From positions 1,550,001-1,614,000 of the forward strand of contig NZ_CP113116.1 in the NCBI RefSeq assembly GCF_026625985.1: a DNA stretch of 64,000 nucleotides, given 5' to 3'. The notes beneath the pieces were generated by a model. The model searched no databases. It was not told the DNA's origin and worked only from the letters and a program-made list of their open reading frames with translations. The DNA is from Mycobacterium sp. Aquia_213 (GTDB lineage: Bacteria > Actinomycetota > Actinomycetes > Mycobacteriales > Mycobacteriaceae). The translations under genes were made by a program, and so were the position numbers. Positions within the stretch are counted from its first letter, which is position 1, and each line of letters opens with the position of its first letter. Positions 42,191-51,473 of the stretch are shown in pieces.

Positions 42191-44287
42191 TTACCTCCTG
42201 CGCAGCAACGTGTTTCGAGACTCCTGCGGGATGATTGGCATATTGATGATGTGGGCGACTGCGTATCCGGGATCGATGCGAACGTAATTTGACTGCCCCC
42301 ACTGGAATTCCTGGCCGGTTATCTCGTCGCGCACCCAAAACCGCTCATAGGACTCCATACCCAATGCAGCCATGTCTAACCACAGCGTGCCTTCCTCGGG
42401 CCCGAATGCGTTGAGCGTCACCACCACCAACACGCAGTCTCCGGTGGCCGGGTCGAACTTGCTGAAGGCCATCAGCGCGTCGTTGTTGACGCCGTGGAAG
42501 TAAATGGTGCGCAATTGCTGCAGGGCGGGATGGACGCGGCGAATTGCGTTGAGCTGTTTAAGGAATGGTGCCAGCGACCTGCCCTCGGCGAGCGCTGCCG
42601 CGTAGTCGCGGGGGCGCAATTCGTACTTCTCCGAGTCGAGGTATTCCTCGCTGCCTTCGCGTACCGCACGGTGCTCGAACAGCTCGTAGCCCGAGTAGAC
42701 ACCCCAGGCCGGACTCATGGTCGCGGCCAGCACCGCGCGGATGGCGAACATACCCGGTCCGTTGTACTGCAGGATCGCGTGCAGGATGTCGGGCGTGTTC
42801 ACGAACAGATTCGGCCGCCGGAAGTCGGCGAGGGCGGAGATGTCGTTGCCGAATTCGGTGAGTTCCCATTTGGCGGTGCGCCAGGTGAAGTAGCTGTAGG
42901 ACTGCGTGAAGCCGAGTTTGGCCAGTCCGTACTGCCGGGCCGGCGGAGTGAACGCCTCGGACAGGAACAGCACGTCGGGATCGGCGTCCTTGACCTGACC
43001 GATCAGCCAGGCCCAGAAGTCGGGCGGCTTGGTGTGCGGGTTGTCGACCCGAAAGAACTTGATGCCATGGTCAACCCAGTGCCGGACCACGCGCAGCACT
43101 TCGTCGTACAGGCCCGCGGGATCGTTGTCGAAGTTGATCGGATAGATGTCCTGGTACTTCTTCGGTGGATTCTCCGCGTAAGCGATAGTGCCGTCCGGCA
43201 ATTCGGTGAACCACTGCCGGTGTTCGCGGGCCCAGGGGTGATCCGGGGCGCATTGCAGTGCCAGGTCGAGGGCGACTTCCAGGCCCAGATCGCGTGCCGC
43301 GGCGACGAATTTGTCGAAGTCCTCGATCGTGCCCAGGTCCGGATGGATCGCGTCGTGGCCGCCCTCGTCGCTGCCAATTGCCCAGGGCGAGCCCACATCG
43401 CCGGGCGCCGCGGTGGGGGAGTTGTTGCGCCCCTTGCGATGTACTTTGCCGATCGGGTGGATCGGCGGCAGGTATACGACGTCGAATCCCATGTCGGCGA
43501 TGCGCGGAAGGTCCGCGGCTGCCGTCGCGAATGTGCCGTGCACGGGGTTTCCGTCGGCGTCCCAGCCGCCGGTCGAACGCGGAAACATCTCGTACCACGA
43601 GCCGAAGCGGGCCAGCGGCCGGTCCACCCAGACGCCGTACTGCTCGCCGCGGGTGACGATCTCCCGCAGCGGATAGAGAGCCAGGATCTCCTCGATCTCG
43701 GGCGCCAGCGCCAGCGCGGTGCGCGTCACCGGATCTCCCGGGGCTCGCAACGCCGCGGCCGCGGCCAGCAGCGGATCACGATTCGCGCGCGGCACCCCGG
43801 TCGCGGCGCGCTCGAACAAACCGGCGCCGACCAACAGATCGTTGGACAGTTCCTTCTCGCCCTGGCCGGCATCCAGTTTGGCCAGCAGCCCGTGCCGCCA
43901 GGTGTGGAGCGGGTCACCCCACCCGTCCACGCGGAAGGTCCACAGCCCGACCCGGTCGGGCGTGAACTGACCATGGAAAACGTAAGGTTCCTGGCCCATC
44001 GTCATCGGCAGCTGCAGCGGTTTGACCCGCTCGGTGGGCTTGCCGTCGAGCGGGGACGCCAGCCGTTCCGGCGCCTGGACCGCTGTGACACGGCGGGTCT
44101 CGGTGACCTGCGGGTAGCGCGGCCCCAGGTAGCGGACTACCAGCGTCGCCGCGACCGCGTCGTGGCCTTCGCGCCACACCGCGGCGCTGACGGGGACCGT
44201 CTCGCCGACCACCGCCTTGGCGGGGTATGCGCCGCAGGAAACGACGGGTGCGACGTTATCGATCTCGACACGACCGGGCACGACCAC
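42191..44287 (-). CDS. glgE: Maltosyltransferase GlgE
   Basis: Transfers maltose from alpha-maltose-1-phosphate to linear alpha-1,4-glucan. Identity is clear from the N-terminal VPGRVEIDNVAPVVSCG, FDVVYLPPIHPIGKVHRKGR, nucleophile region FFRVDNPHTKPP and acid VLFLSEAFTPP. The start is uncertain: GTG at 44287 (698 residues, GGAACGGA upstream) or GTG 44281 are the nearest starts to the conserved VPGR; the frame stays open to 44413 but that extension is unlike the family. A neighbouring frame reads SDGTEW just upstream, like the GTETEW of the M. tuberculosis N-terminus, so an N-terminal indel is possible. Confidence 0.92.
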   Translation of the reverse strand: MVVPGRVEIDNVAPVVSCGAYPAKAVVGETVPVSAAVWREGHDAVAATLVVRYLGPRYPQVTETRRVTAVQAPERLASPLDGKPTERVKPLQLPMTMGQEPYVFHGQFTPDRVGLWTFRVDGWGDPLHTWRHGLLAKLDAGQGEKELSNDLLVGAGLFERAATGVPRANRDPLLAAAAALRAPGDPVTRTALALAPEIEEILALYPLREIVTRGEQYGVWVDRPLARFGSWYEMFPRSTGGWDADGNPVHGTFATAAADLPRIADMGFDVVYLPPIHPIGKVHRKGRNNSPTAAPGDVGSPWAIGSDEGGHDAIHPDLGTIEDFDKFVAAARDLGLEVALDLALQCAPDHPWAREHRQWFTELPDGTIAYAENPPKKYQDIYPINFDNDPAGLYDEVLRVVRHWVDHGIKFFRVDNPHTKPPDFWAWLIGQVKDADPDVLFLSEAFTPPARQYGLAKLGFTQSYSYFTWRTAKWELTEFGNDISALADFRRPNLFVNTPDILHAILQYNGPGMFAIRAVLAATMSPAWGVYSGYELFEHRAVREGSEEYLDSEKYELRPRDYAAALAEGRSLAPFLKQLNAIRRVHPALQQLRTIYFHGVNNDALMAFSKFDPATGDCVLVVVTLNAFGPEEGTLWLDMAALGMESYERFWVRDEITGQEFQWGQSNYVRIDPGYAVAHIINMPIIPQESRNTLLRRR

Positions 44288-44513
44288 TCCGTTCCGTCCG
44301 ATTGGTTGCCGGCAAACCGCGGATTGTGCTGCGGCGCGGAATGCCTGCCGTCTGAGGAAACATCGTCTCGTGGGGGAAGTTCCTGTACTGGGGAAGCGTC
44401 TTTGCGGCCCCATTTACTACCCGTACCCACCCTAGTGTCTGGCCACACACCCGGTGGTGAACCGTCGAACACTGACCCTGCGAGCGTGGCAATCCTCAGT
44501 AAGGTGGTCATGT

Positions 44514-47129
44514 GTGAAAGCTCTCCGTCGCTTTACCGTCCGCGCCCACCTGCCCGAGCGGCTCGCCGCACTCGAACAGCTGTCCATCAATCTGCGATGG
44601 TCCTGGGACAAGGCGACGCAAGACCTATTCGCGAGCATTGATCCGTTGCTGTGGGCGAATTGCGGCAGCGATCCCGTGGCCCTGCTGGGCGCGGTCAACC
44701 CCGCGCGCCTCGATGAATTAGCGGTCGACGAGGGCTTCCTGCGCTGGCTCGACGAGCTGTCCGCCGACTTAAACGACTACTTGCGCCGCCCGCTGTGGTA
44801 CCAGCAACAGCAGGAAGCCGGTACTGCGATGCCCACCGGTATCGCGTACTTCTCGATGGAATTCGGCGTCGCCGAGGTACTGCCCAACTACTCGGGTGGC
44901 CTGGGCATCCTGGCCGGCGATCACCTCAAGTCCGCGTCCGATCTGGGCGTGCCGCTGATCGCGGTCGGCCTGTACTACCGCTCCGGGTACTTCCGGCAGT
45001 CGCTGACCGCCGAAGGCTGGCAAAACGAGACCTATCCGTCGCTGGACCCGCAAGGTCTTCCGCTGCGGTTGCTCACCGATGCCGCCCGGAATCCCGCGCT
45101 GGTGGAATTGACGCTGCCCGACTCCGCACGCCTGTTCGCGCGGATCTGGGTGGCGCAGGTGGGCCGGGTTCCGCTGTTGCTGCTGGATTCCGACGTCCCC
45201 GAGAACGAGCACGATCTGCGCAGCGTCACCGACCGGCTGTACGGCGGCGACCAGGAGCACCGGATGCGCCAGGAGATCCTGGCCGGCATCGGCGGCGTAC
45301 GGGCGATTCGGGCGTTCACCGCCATCGAAGGCCTGCCCGCGCCCGAGGTGTTCCACATGAACGAGGGGCACGCCGGGTTCCTCGGTGTGGAGCGCATTCG
45401 CGAGCTGATAACTGATTCGGGGCTGGACTTCGACACCGCCCTGACGGTGGTGCGCTCGGCCACCGTGTTCACCACCCACACGCCGGTGCCCGCCGGTATC
45501 GACCGTTTCCCGGTCGACATGGTGCGCCTCTACTTCGACGACTACCTGGACGAGGATTCCGACGATCAGGTGCCCGCGTTGTTGCCGGGCGTGCCGATCG
45601 ATCGGGTGATTGCGCTCGGCGCCGAAGACGATGAGACCAAATTCAATATGGCGCACATGGGGCTGCGCCTTGCGCAACGCGCCAACGGGGTTTCGCTGCT
45701 GCACGGTCAGGTGAGCCGGGGCATGTTCAACGAGCTCTGGCCGGGATTCGACCGCGCCGAGGTGCCGATCGGGTCGATCACCAACGGGGTGCACGCCCGT
45801 ACCTGGGCGGCACCGCAGTGGCTGCAGCTGGGCCGCGAGCTGGCCGGGCCGGAAGACGCGGCGTTCAGCGATCCGGGCGTGTGGCTACGGCTGCGGGAAG
45901 TCGATCCCGGTCACCTGTGGTGGATCCGCTCCCAATTGCGCTCGCTGCTGGTCGACGACGTCCGGCGGCGGCTGCGCCGCTCGTGGCTGGAACGCGGTGC
46001 ATCGGACGCTGAATTAAGCTGGATTGCAACGGCTTTCGATCCCGACGTGCTCACCGTGGGCTTTGCTCGCCGGGTGCCGACGTACAAGCGGTTGACGCTG
46101 ATGCTGAGCGACCCCGACCGCCTGGAACGACTGCTGCTGAACAAGGAACGACCGATCCAGCTGATCGTTGCGGGGAAGTCACACCCGGCCGACGACGGGG
46201 GCAAAGCCCTGATCCAGCAAGTCGTGCGGTTCGCCGACCGGCCCGAGGTGCGCCACCGCATCGCGTTCTTGCCCGACTACGACATGTCCATGGCCCGGCT
46301 GTTGTATTGGGGCTGCGACGTCTGGCTCAACAACCCGCTGCGGCCGCTGGAGGCTTGCGGCACTTCGGGAATGAAGAGCGCGCTCAACGGCGGTTTGAAC
46401 CTGTCCATCCGCGACGGCTGGTGGGACGAATGGTACGACGGCGAAAACGGTTGGGAGATACCGTCGGCCGACGGGGTGAGCGACGACGAGCGCCGCGACG
46501 AGCTGGAGTCCAGCGCTCTCTACGGCCTGCTCGAGCAAGCGGTGGCGCCGAAGTTCTACGAGCGCAATGAACACGGGGTGCCACCGCGCTGGATCGAAAT
46601 GGTCCGGCACACCCTGCAAACGCTCGGGCCCAAGGTGCTGGCTTCGCGGATGGTGCGTGACTACGTCCAGCAGTACTACACGCCGGCGGCGCAGTCGCTG
46701 CGCAAGACGATTGCCGACACGGGTGCGGGCGCATTCGGCGCCGCGCGTGAGCTGGCCGACTACCGGCGGCGCGCCGAACAGGCCTGGCCCAAGGTCGCGA
46801 TCACCGACGTCGACTCCACCGGTCTGCCCGATACTCCGGTGCTCGGCTCCAAGCTCACCCTGACCGCGACCGTGCAGCTGGCCGGTCTGGTGCCCGACGA
46901 GGTCACCGTGGAGGCGGTGGTGGGCCGCGTCGATTCGGGCGATGCGCTGCTGGACCCGGTCACCGTCGAAATGTCGTACACGGGAACGGCCGAAGGCGGC
47001 AACCAGGTCTTCTCGACGACGACCTCGCTGCCGGTGGCAGGCGCGGTCGGATACACGGTCCGGGTGCTGCCGCAGCACCCGATGCTCGCGGCCGGCAACG
47101 AGCTTGGCCTGGTCGCTCTCGCCGGCTAA
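44514..47129 (+). CDS. glgP: Alpha-glucan phosphorylase
   Basis: PLP enzyme of the GT35 family that releases glucose-1-phosphate from alpha-glucan, or makes maltose-1-P-type chains in the reverse direction. 871 residues from GTG 44514. The N-terminal KALRRFTVRAHLPERL matches mycobacterial GlgP; HMNEGHAGFLG, VGFARRVPTYKR and the PLP-lysine block EACGTSGMKSALNGG are intact. Divergent from glgE across a 226-nt gap, which must hold both promoters; I cannot define them. Confidence 0.95.
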   Translation: MKALRRFTVRAHLPERLAALEQLSINLRWSWDKATQDLFASIDPLLWANCGSDPVALLGAVNPARLDELAVDEGFLRWLDELSADLNDYLRRPLWYQQQQEAGTAMPTGIAYFSMEFGVAEVLPNYSGGLGILAGDHLKSASDLGVPLIAVGLYYRSGYFRQSLTAEGWQNETYPSLDPQGLPLRLLTDAARNPALVELTLPDSARLFARIWVAQVGRVPLLLLDSDVPENEHDLRSVTDRLYGGDQEHRMRQEILAGIGGVRAIRAFTAIEGLPAPEVFHMNEGHAGFLGVERIRELITDSGLDFDTALTVVRSATVFTTHTPVPAGIDRFPVDMVRLYFDDYLDEDSDDQVPALLPGVPIDRVIALGAEDDETKFNMAHMGLRLAQRANGVSLLHGQVSRGMFNELWPGFDRAEVPIGSITNGVHARTWAAPQWLQLGRELAGPEDAAFSDPGVWLRLREVDPGHLWWIRSQLRSLLVDDVRRRLRRSWLERGASDAELSWIATAFDPDVLTVGFARRVPTYKRLTLMLSDPDRLERLLLNKERPIQLIVAGKSHPADDGGKALIQQVVRFADRPEVRHRIAFLPDYDMSMARLLYWGCDVWLNNPLRPLEACGTSGMKSALNGGLNLSIRDGWWDEWYDGENGWEIPSADGVSDDERRDELESSALYGLLEQAVAPKFYERNEHGVPPRWIEMVRHTLQTLGPKVLASRMVRDYVQQYYTPAAQSLRKTIADTGAGAFGAARELADYRRRAEQAWPKVAITDVDSTGLPDTPVLGSKLTLTATVQLAGLVPDEVTVEAVVGRVDSGDALLDPVTVEMSYTGTAEGGNQVFSTTTSLPVAGAVGYTVRVLPQHPMLAAGNELGLVALAG

Positions 47130-47130
47130 A

Positions 47131-47145
47131 AGCCTGCCTCAGGCT
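47131..47145. terminator. Hairpin between convergent glgP and dinG
   Basis: AGCCTG-CCT-CAGGCT is a perfect 6-bp stem with a 3-nt loop, 1 nt after the glgP stop and overlapping the dinG stop. Suited as a bidirectional weak terminator without T-tract. Confidence 0.45.
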
Positions 47146-49157
47146 GGTAGGCCGTCCGGCGCGCCGCGCAGCCGCTGCAGGGCGCCGCGGACCTGCTCGG
47201 CGTTGGTGGTCTGCCAAAACGGCGGCAGCGACGCGCGCAGGTAGCCGCCGTAGCCGGCGGTGGCCATGCGCGAGTCGAGCACCGCCACCACGCCGCGGTC
47301 GGTGTCGCGGCGCAGCAGCCGTCCCGAGCCCTGCGCCAGCAACAGCGCCGCATGATTGGCCGCGACGGCCATGAAGCCGTTGCCGCCGCGGGCGGCCACC
47401 GCGCGCTGCCGGGCACCCAGCAGCGGATCGTCCGGCCGCGGGAACGGGATGCGGTCGATCAGCACCAGCGACAGCGACGGCCCCGGTACGTCGACGCCCT
47501 GCCACAGCGACAGCGTGCCGAACAGCGAGGTCTCGGGGTCGGCACTGAACTGCTCGACCAACGCCGAGGTGCTGTCGTCGCCCTGGCACAACACCGGCGT
47601 GGACAGCCGTTCGCGCATGGCGTCGGCGGCGGCCCGGGCGGCGCGCATCGACGAGAACAGGCCCAGGGTGCGCCCGCCTGCGGCGGTGATCAGTTCGGCG
47701 ATCTCGCTCAGCTGCTCGGCCGAGCCGGTACCGTCGCGGCCCGGCGGGGGCAGATGTGCTGCCACGTAAAGGATTCCGGCCTTGGCATGCTCGAATGGCG
47801 ATCCGACGTCGAGGCCACGCCAGGGCGGGCCATCCGTGGTCTCGTCGGGTCCTTTGAGGCCCCACGCCGAGGCCATCGCGTCAAAGGATCCGCCGACCGT
47901 CAACGTGGCCGAGGTCAGCACCGTCGTCGACCGCGAAAACACGTGGTTGCGCAACAAGGCGGCCACCGTCAGCGGCGCCACCCGCAGCACGGGTCGCGGC
48001 GAACCGCGGTTGTCCTCGTGGTCCAGCCACACCACCTCGGTGCGATCGGGGATCGCCGGCCCGAACGACGTCAGGATCCGCGACGCGGTATCGGAGATCT
48101 CGCTCAGTGCCGCAACGGCTTCGGCGCGCGCCGCGGCCGCCTTGGCGTCGCTGGTGGTGTCGATGTCGGCGCGCGCCGCGCCGGCTACGTCGCGCAGTGC
48201 CCTCAGGTATGTCGCCAGCTCGTCGTCGAGGTGATCGATGCGACCCGGCGTCGCGTCGTGGATCGCCGCCGCGAAGGTCGCGGTCGTCGTCTCCAGCCGC
48301 TGGACCAGTTCCGGGTGCACCAGCCGGGTGATCCGCCGCGCGGCGACCCCCAGGGCGGCCGACGTCAACTCCGCGGTGGCCACCGAGGTCACCCGGTCGA
48401 CCAACTCGTGCGCTTCGTCGACCACCAACAGCGAATGTTCAGGCAGCACTGTCGATTCCGAGACAGCGTCGATCGCCAGCAAGGCGTGGTTGGTGACGAC
48501 GACGTCTGCCACACCGGCGCGGCCGCGCGCGCGTTCCGAAAAGCACTCCGTGCCGAACGGGCAGCGGGCCACCCCGAGGCATTCGCGCGCGGAGACACTG
48601 ACCTGTGACCAGGATCGTTCTGGCACACCGGGTTTGAGGTCGTCGCGGTCACCCGAATCCGTCGTCGAGGCCCAGGCGGTGAGCCGTTGCACGTCGCGGC
48701 CCAGGGCGCTGGCCGCCATCGGATTGAACAGCTCCTCTTGTGGTCGTCCCTCTTCGTCGTCCGGCTCGTCGGTGGACCCGTTGTGAATTTTGTTCAGGCA
48801 CAGATAGTTTCGTCTTCCCTTGAGAAGCGCGAACTGCGGGGGATGCGGCAGCGCGTCGGCAAGCGAGTCGGCCAGGCGGGGCAGGTCGCGATCGACCAGC
48901 TGGCGCTGCAGGGCGATCGTCGCCGTCGACACCACGACCGGTGTCTCGTCAGCGATCGCATGCACGATCGCGGGAATGAGGTACGCCAGCGACTTGCCGG
49001 TCCCGGTGCCCGCCTGCACGGCGAGGTGCTCCCCGGTATCGAATGCGCGCGCGACCGCGGTGGCCATCTCCAGCTGACCGCTGCGTTCGCTGCCGCCGAG
49101 CGCGGTCACGGCGATGCCGAGCAGCTCGGGCACGGACCCGGAAACAGACTCCGACAC
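47139..49157 (-). CDS. dinG: DinG/XPD-type ATP-dependent DNA helicase
   Basis: Superfamily 2 iron-sulfur helicase. 672 residues from GTG 49157, where the M. tuberculosis protein (Rv1329c) also starts; a TTG at 49166 is the alternative. Walker A QAGTGTGKSLAYL (about 55-67), the four-Cys Fe-S region CLNKIH ... ECLGVARCPFGTEC, DEAH box VVDEAHELVDR and C-terminal motif VI QGSGRLLRR are present. It probably unwinds damage-related DNA or RNA-DNA structures. Confidence 0.94.
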   Translation of the reverse strand: MSESVSGSVPELLGIAVTALGGSERSGQLEMATAVARAFDTGEHLAVQAGTGTGKSLAYLIPAIVHAIADETPVVVSTATIALQRQLVDRDLPRLADSLADALPHPPQFALLKGRRNYLCLNKIHNGSTDEPDDEEGRPQEELFNPMAASALGRDVQRLTAWASTTDSGDRDDLKPGVPERSWSQVSVSARECLGVARCPFGTECFSERARGRAGVADVVVTNHALLAIDAVSESTVLPEHSLLVVDEAHELVDRVTSVATAELTSAALGVAARRITRLVHPELVQRLETTTATFAAAIHDATPGRIDHLDDELATYLRALRDVAGAARADIDTTSDAKAAAARAEAVAALSEISDTASRILTSFGPAIPDRTEVVWLDHEDNRGSPRPVLRVAPLTVAALLRNHVFSRSTTVLTSATLTVGGSFDAMASAWGLKGPDETTDGPPWRGLDVGSPFEHAKAGILYVAAHLPPPGRDGTGSAEQLSEIAELITAAGGRTLGLFSSMRAARAAADAMRERLSTPVLCQGDDSTSALVEQFSADPETSLFGTLSLWQGVDVPGPSLSLVLIDRIPFPRPDDPLLGARQRAVAARGGNGFMAVAANHAALLLAQGSGRLLRRDTDRGVVAVLDSRMATAGYGGYLRASLPPFWQTTNAEQVRGALQRLRGAPDGLPA

Positions 49158-49184
49158 GTCGTCCAAGTTATCCGAATCAGGTGA

Positions 49185-50492
49185 TCAGACCGGGATGTGC
49201 AGCGTCGGAATCGCCGGGTCGCCGTGCGCCAATTTCAGGCCCTCCCAGGGCAGGCTGTGCAGCCCGGACGCGACCAGGTCCCGGGCGGCGGTCAGGGCCG
49301 CGTGGTCGGTGCCGGCCACCACCTCGCCCCCGCGGACGAGGGGGGTCGTCAGCACCCGGAACGGTTGGGTGGTCGAGGGTGGCCGGCCCGCCGGATGCAC
49401 GACCTCTTCGGTGATCGTGCCGGTCGGGCGGGACAGTCGCAGCGCTTCTTTGTGGCCGCCCTGGGATTGCTTGTGGCTGCTGCGTTTCTGCACCGGTATG
49501 CCGTCGACTTCGACCAGCTTGTAGACCATCCCCGCGGTCGGGGCACCCGAGCCGGTGACCACCGACGTGCCGGCGCCGTAACTGTCCACCGGTTCGGCCC
49601 GCAGCGCGGCGATGGAGAATTCGTCGAGATCGCCGGAGACCACGATGCGGGTGCCGGTGGCGCCCAGCTGGTCGAGTTGCTCGCGCGTCTGGCGGGCCAG
49701 CACCCCGAGCTCGCCGGAGTCGATCCGCACCGCCCCGAGCGTCGGCCCGGCGGCGGCCACGGCATTGGCCACTCCGGTCGTCACGTCGTAGGTGTCCACC
49801 AGCAGCGTGGTGCCCACGCCCAACGCGTCGACCTGGGCGCGAAACGCCGCCAGCTCGTCGGGTCCGCCCGCGCCGGTGTGCAGCATCGTGAACGCGTGCG
49901 CGGCGGTGCCTTCGGTCGGTACGCCGTAGCGACGCTGCGCTTCCAGGTTGGAGGAGGCGGCGAACCCGGCGATATAGGCCGCGCGGGCCGCGGCGACGGC
50001 CGCGCGTTCGTGGGTTCGCCGCGAGCCCATCTCGATCAGCGGGCGGCCGGCGGCGGCACCGACCATGCGTGCCGCCGCGGAGGCGATCGCCGTGTCGTGG
50101 TTGAAGATCGACAGCGCCAGCGTTTCGAGCACCACGCATTCGGCGAAGCTGCCGCGCACCGACAGCACCGGTGAGCCGGGGAAATACAGCTCGCCTTCGG
50201 CGTAGCCGTCGATATCGCCGGTGAACCGGAAATCGCGGAGGTAACGCAAGGTGTCGGCGTCGAGGAATTCCGCCAGTAGCCGGCATGCGTCGTCGTCGAA
50301 CCCGAACTGTGGCAAGGCCTCCAGCAAACGGCCGGTGCCCGCGACCACGCCGTAGCGCCGCCCCTCGGGCAGGCGGCGGGCGAACAGTTCGAACGCGGTC
50401 CGGCGCTCGGCCGTGCCGTCGCGCAGGGCCGCTGCCAGCATGGTCAACTCGTACTTGTCGGTTAACAGCCCAGCTAAGCCCGGCTCGTTCAT
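49185..50492 (-). CDS. pncB: Nicotinate phosphoribosyltransferase
   Basis: NAD salvage: nicotinate + PRPP + ATP to nicotinate mononucleotide. 435 residues with LLTDKYELTMLAAALRDG at the start, FIEMGSRRTHE-type motif (IEMGSRRTHERAAVAAARAA, about 153-172), VDTYDVTTG and RIDSGELGVLARQ. Equivalent of Rv1330c (PncB1). ATG at 50492; divergent from clpS. Confidence 0.95.
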   Translation of the reverse strand: MNEPGLAGLLTDKYELTMLAAALRDGTAERRTAFELFARRLPEGRRYGVVAGTGRLLEALPQFGFDDDACRLLAEFLDADTLRYLRDFRFTGDIDGYAEGELYFPGSPVLSVRGSFAECVVLETLALSIFNHDTAIASAAARMVGAAAGRPLIEMGSRRTHERAAVAAARAAYIAGFAASSNLEAQRRYGVPTEGTAAHAFTMLHTGAGGPDELAAFRAQVDALGVGTTLLVDTYDVTTGVANAVAAAGPTLGAVRIDSGELGVLARQTREQLDQLGATGTRIVVSGDLDEFSIAALRAEPVDSYGAGTSVVTGSGAPTAGMVYKLVEVDGIPVQKRSSHKQSQGGHKEALRLSRPTGTITEEVVHPAGRPPSTTQPFRVLTTPLVRGGEVVAGTDHAALTAARDLVASGLHSLPWEGLKLAHGDPAIPTLHIPV

Positions 50493-50548
50493 TCTCCCAA
50501 CGGTAACGGCTGGCGGCGCGCGGCTGGTCTCTCGGTATCCTGGAGGCC

Positions 50549-50854
50549 ATGGTTGTTGCGTCAGCGCCTACCAAGCCCGGCACCACCGGGCAACGCGAGT
50601 CCGCTCCAGTCGACGTCACGGCCAGTCCATGGGTCACCGTCGTGTGGGACGACCCCGTCAATTTGATGACCTACGTGACGTATGTGTTCCAGAAGTTGTT
50701 CGGCTATAGCGAGCCGCACGCCACCAAACTGATGTTGCAGGTGCACAACGAAGGCAAAGCAGTGGTGTCGGCGGGTAGCCGTGAGTCAATGGAAGTCGAC
50801 GTATCCAAGCTGCACGCCGCCGGTTTGTGGGCGACGCTGCAGCAGGATCGCTGA
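50549..50854 (+). CDS. clpS: ATP-dependent Clp protease adaptor
   Basis: 101-residue N-recognin that brings N-degron substrates to ClpC. The fold signature is WVTVVWDDPVNLMTYVTYVFQKLFGYSEPHA; the D-N pair of the conserved DDPVN loop binds the substrate alpha-amino group. GGAGG at 50542-50546 is 2 nt short of the ATG, close spacing. Same length as Rv1331. Confidence 0.95.
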   Translation: MVVASAPTKPGTTGQRESAPVDVTASPWVTVVWDDPVNLMTYVTYVFQKLFGYSEPHATKLMLQVHNEGKAVVSAGSRESMEVDVSKLHAAGLWATLQQDR

Positions 50855-50879
50855 GATCCAAGGGTATCCGGAATCTCCT

Positions 50880-51473
50880 GTGCGCAAATGGAAGCGGGTT
50901 GAGACCGCAGCTGGTCCCCGTTTTCGGTCTTCCTTGGCGTCGCACGAGGCGGAACTGCTCAAGAATCTGGTCGGCGCGCTGATCGACTTGCTCGACGAAC
51001 GCGAATCCTCCTCGCCGTCAGACGAACTCGAGGAGATCACCGGCATCAAGACCGGAAATTCGGAGCCGCCCGGCGATCCGACGCTGCGCCGGCTGCTGCC
51101 CGACTTCTACCGGCCGGAGGACGAGGACGCGTCGAGCGCCGGGACGGAAACGCCCGAAGGTCTCAACGCCGCGCTGCGCAGTCTGCACGAGCCGGAGATC
51201 ATCGACACCAAACGTGTTGCGGCACAACAGCTGTTGCAGACGATTCCGGACGGCGGCGGACGTTTCGAGCTGAGCGAGGACCAGGCCAACGCCTGGATCT
51301 CGGCCGTCAACGACATTCGGCTGGCGCTGGGAGTCATGCTCGAGATCGGGCCGGAAGGGCCGGAACGGCTGCCCACCGACCATCCGATGGCCACCCACTT
51401 CGACGTCTACCAGTGGCTGACCGTGCTGCAGGAGTTCTTGGTCCTGGTGCTGATGGGCAAGCAGGCCGGATGA
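50880..51473 (+). CDS. DUF2017 protein
   Basis: 197-residue soluble protein equivalent to Rv1332, from GTG 50880. Conserved blocks are RKWKRVE at the start, DELEEITGIKTGN and DVYQWLTVLQEFLVLVLMG at the end. It lies 25 nt after clpS and overlaps the next gene by 4 nt (ATGA). Function unknown; constant pairing with clpS suggests a role in proteolysis, by inference. Confidence 0.88.
   Translation: MRKWKRVETAAGPRFRSSLASHEAELLKNLVGALIDLLDERESSSPSDELEEITGIKTGNSEPPGDPTLRRLLPDFYRPEDEDASSAGTETPEGLNAALRSLHEPEIIDTKRVAAQQLLQTIPDGGGRFELSEDQANAWISAVNDIRLALGVMLEIGPEGPERLPTDHPMATHFDVYQWLTVLQEFLVLVLMGKQAG

Noticed and set aside
42494..44641. A 715-codon plus-strand frame antisense to glgE
   Set aside because: The minus-strand frame encodes all GlgE motifs; the antisense frame has none.
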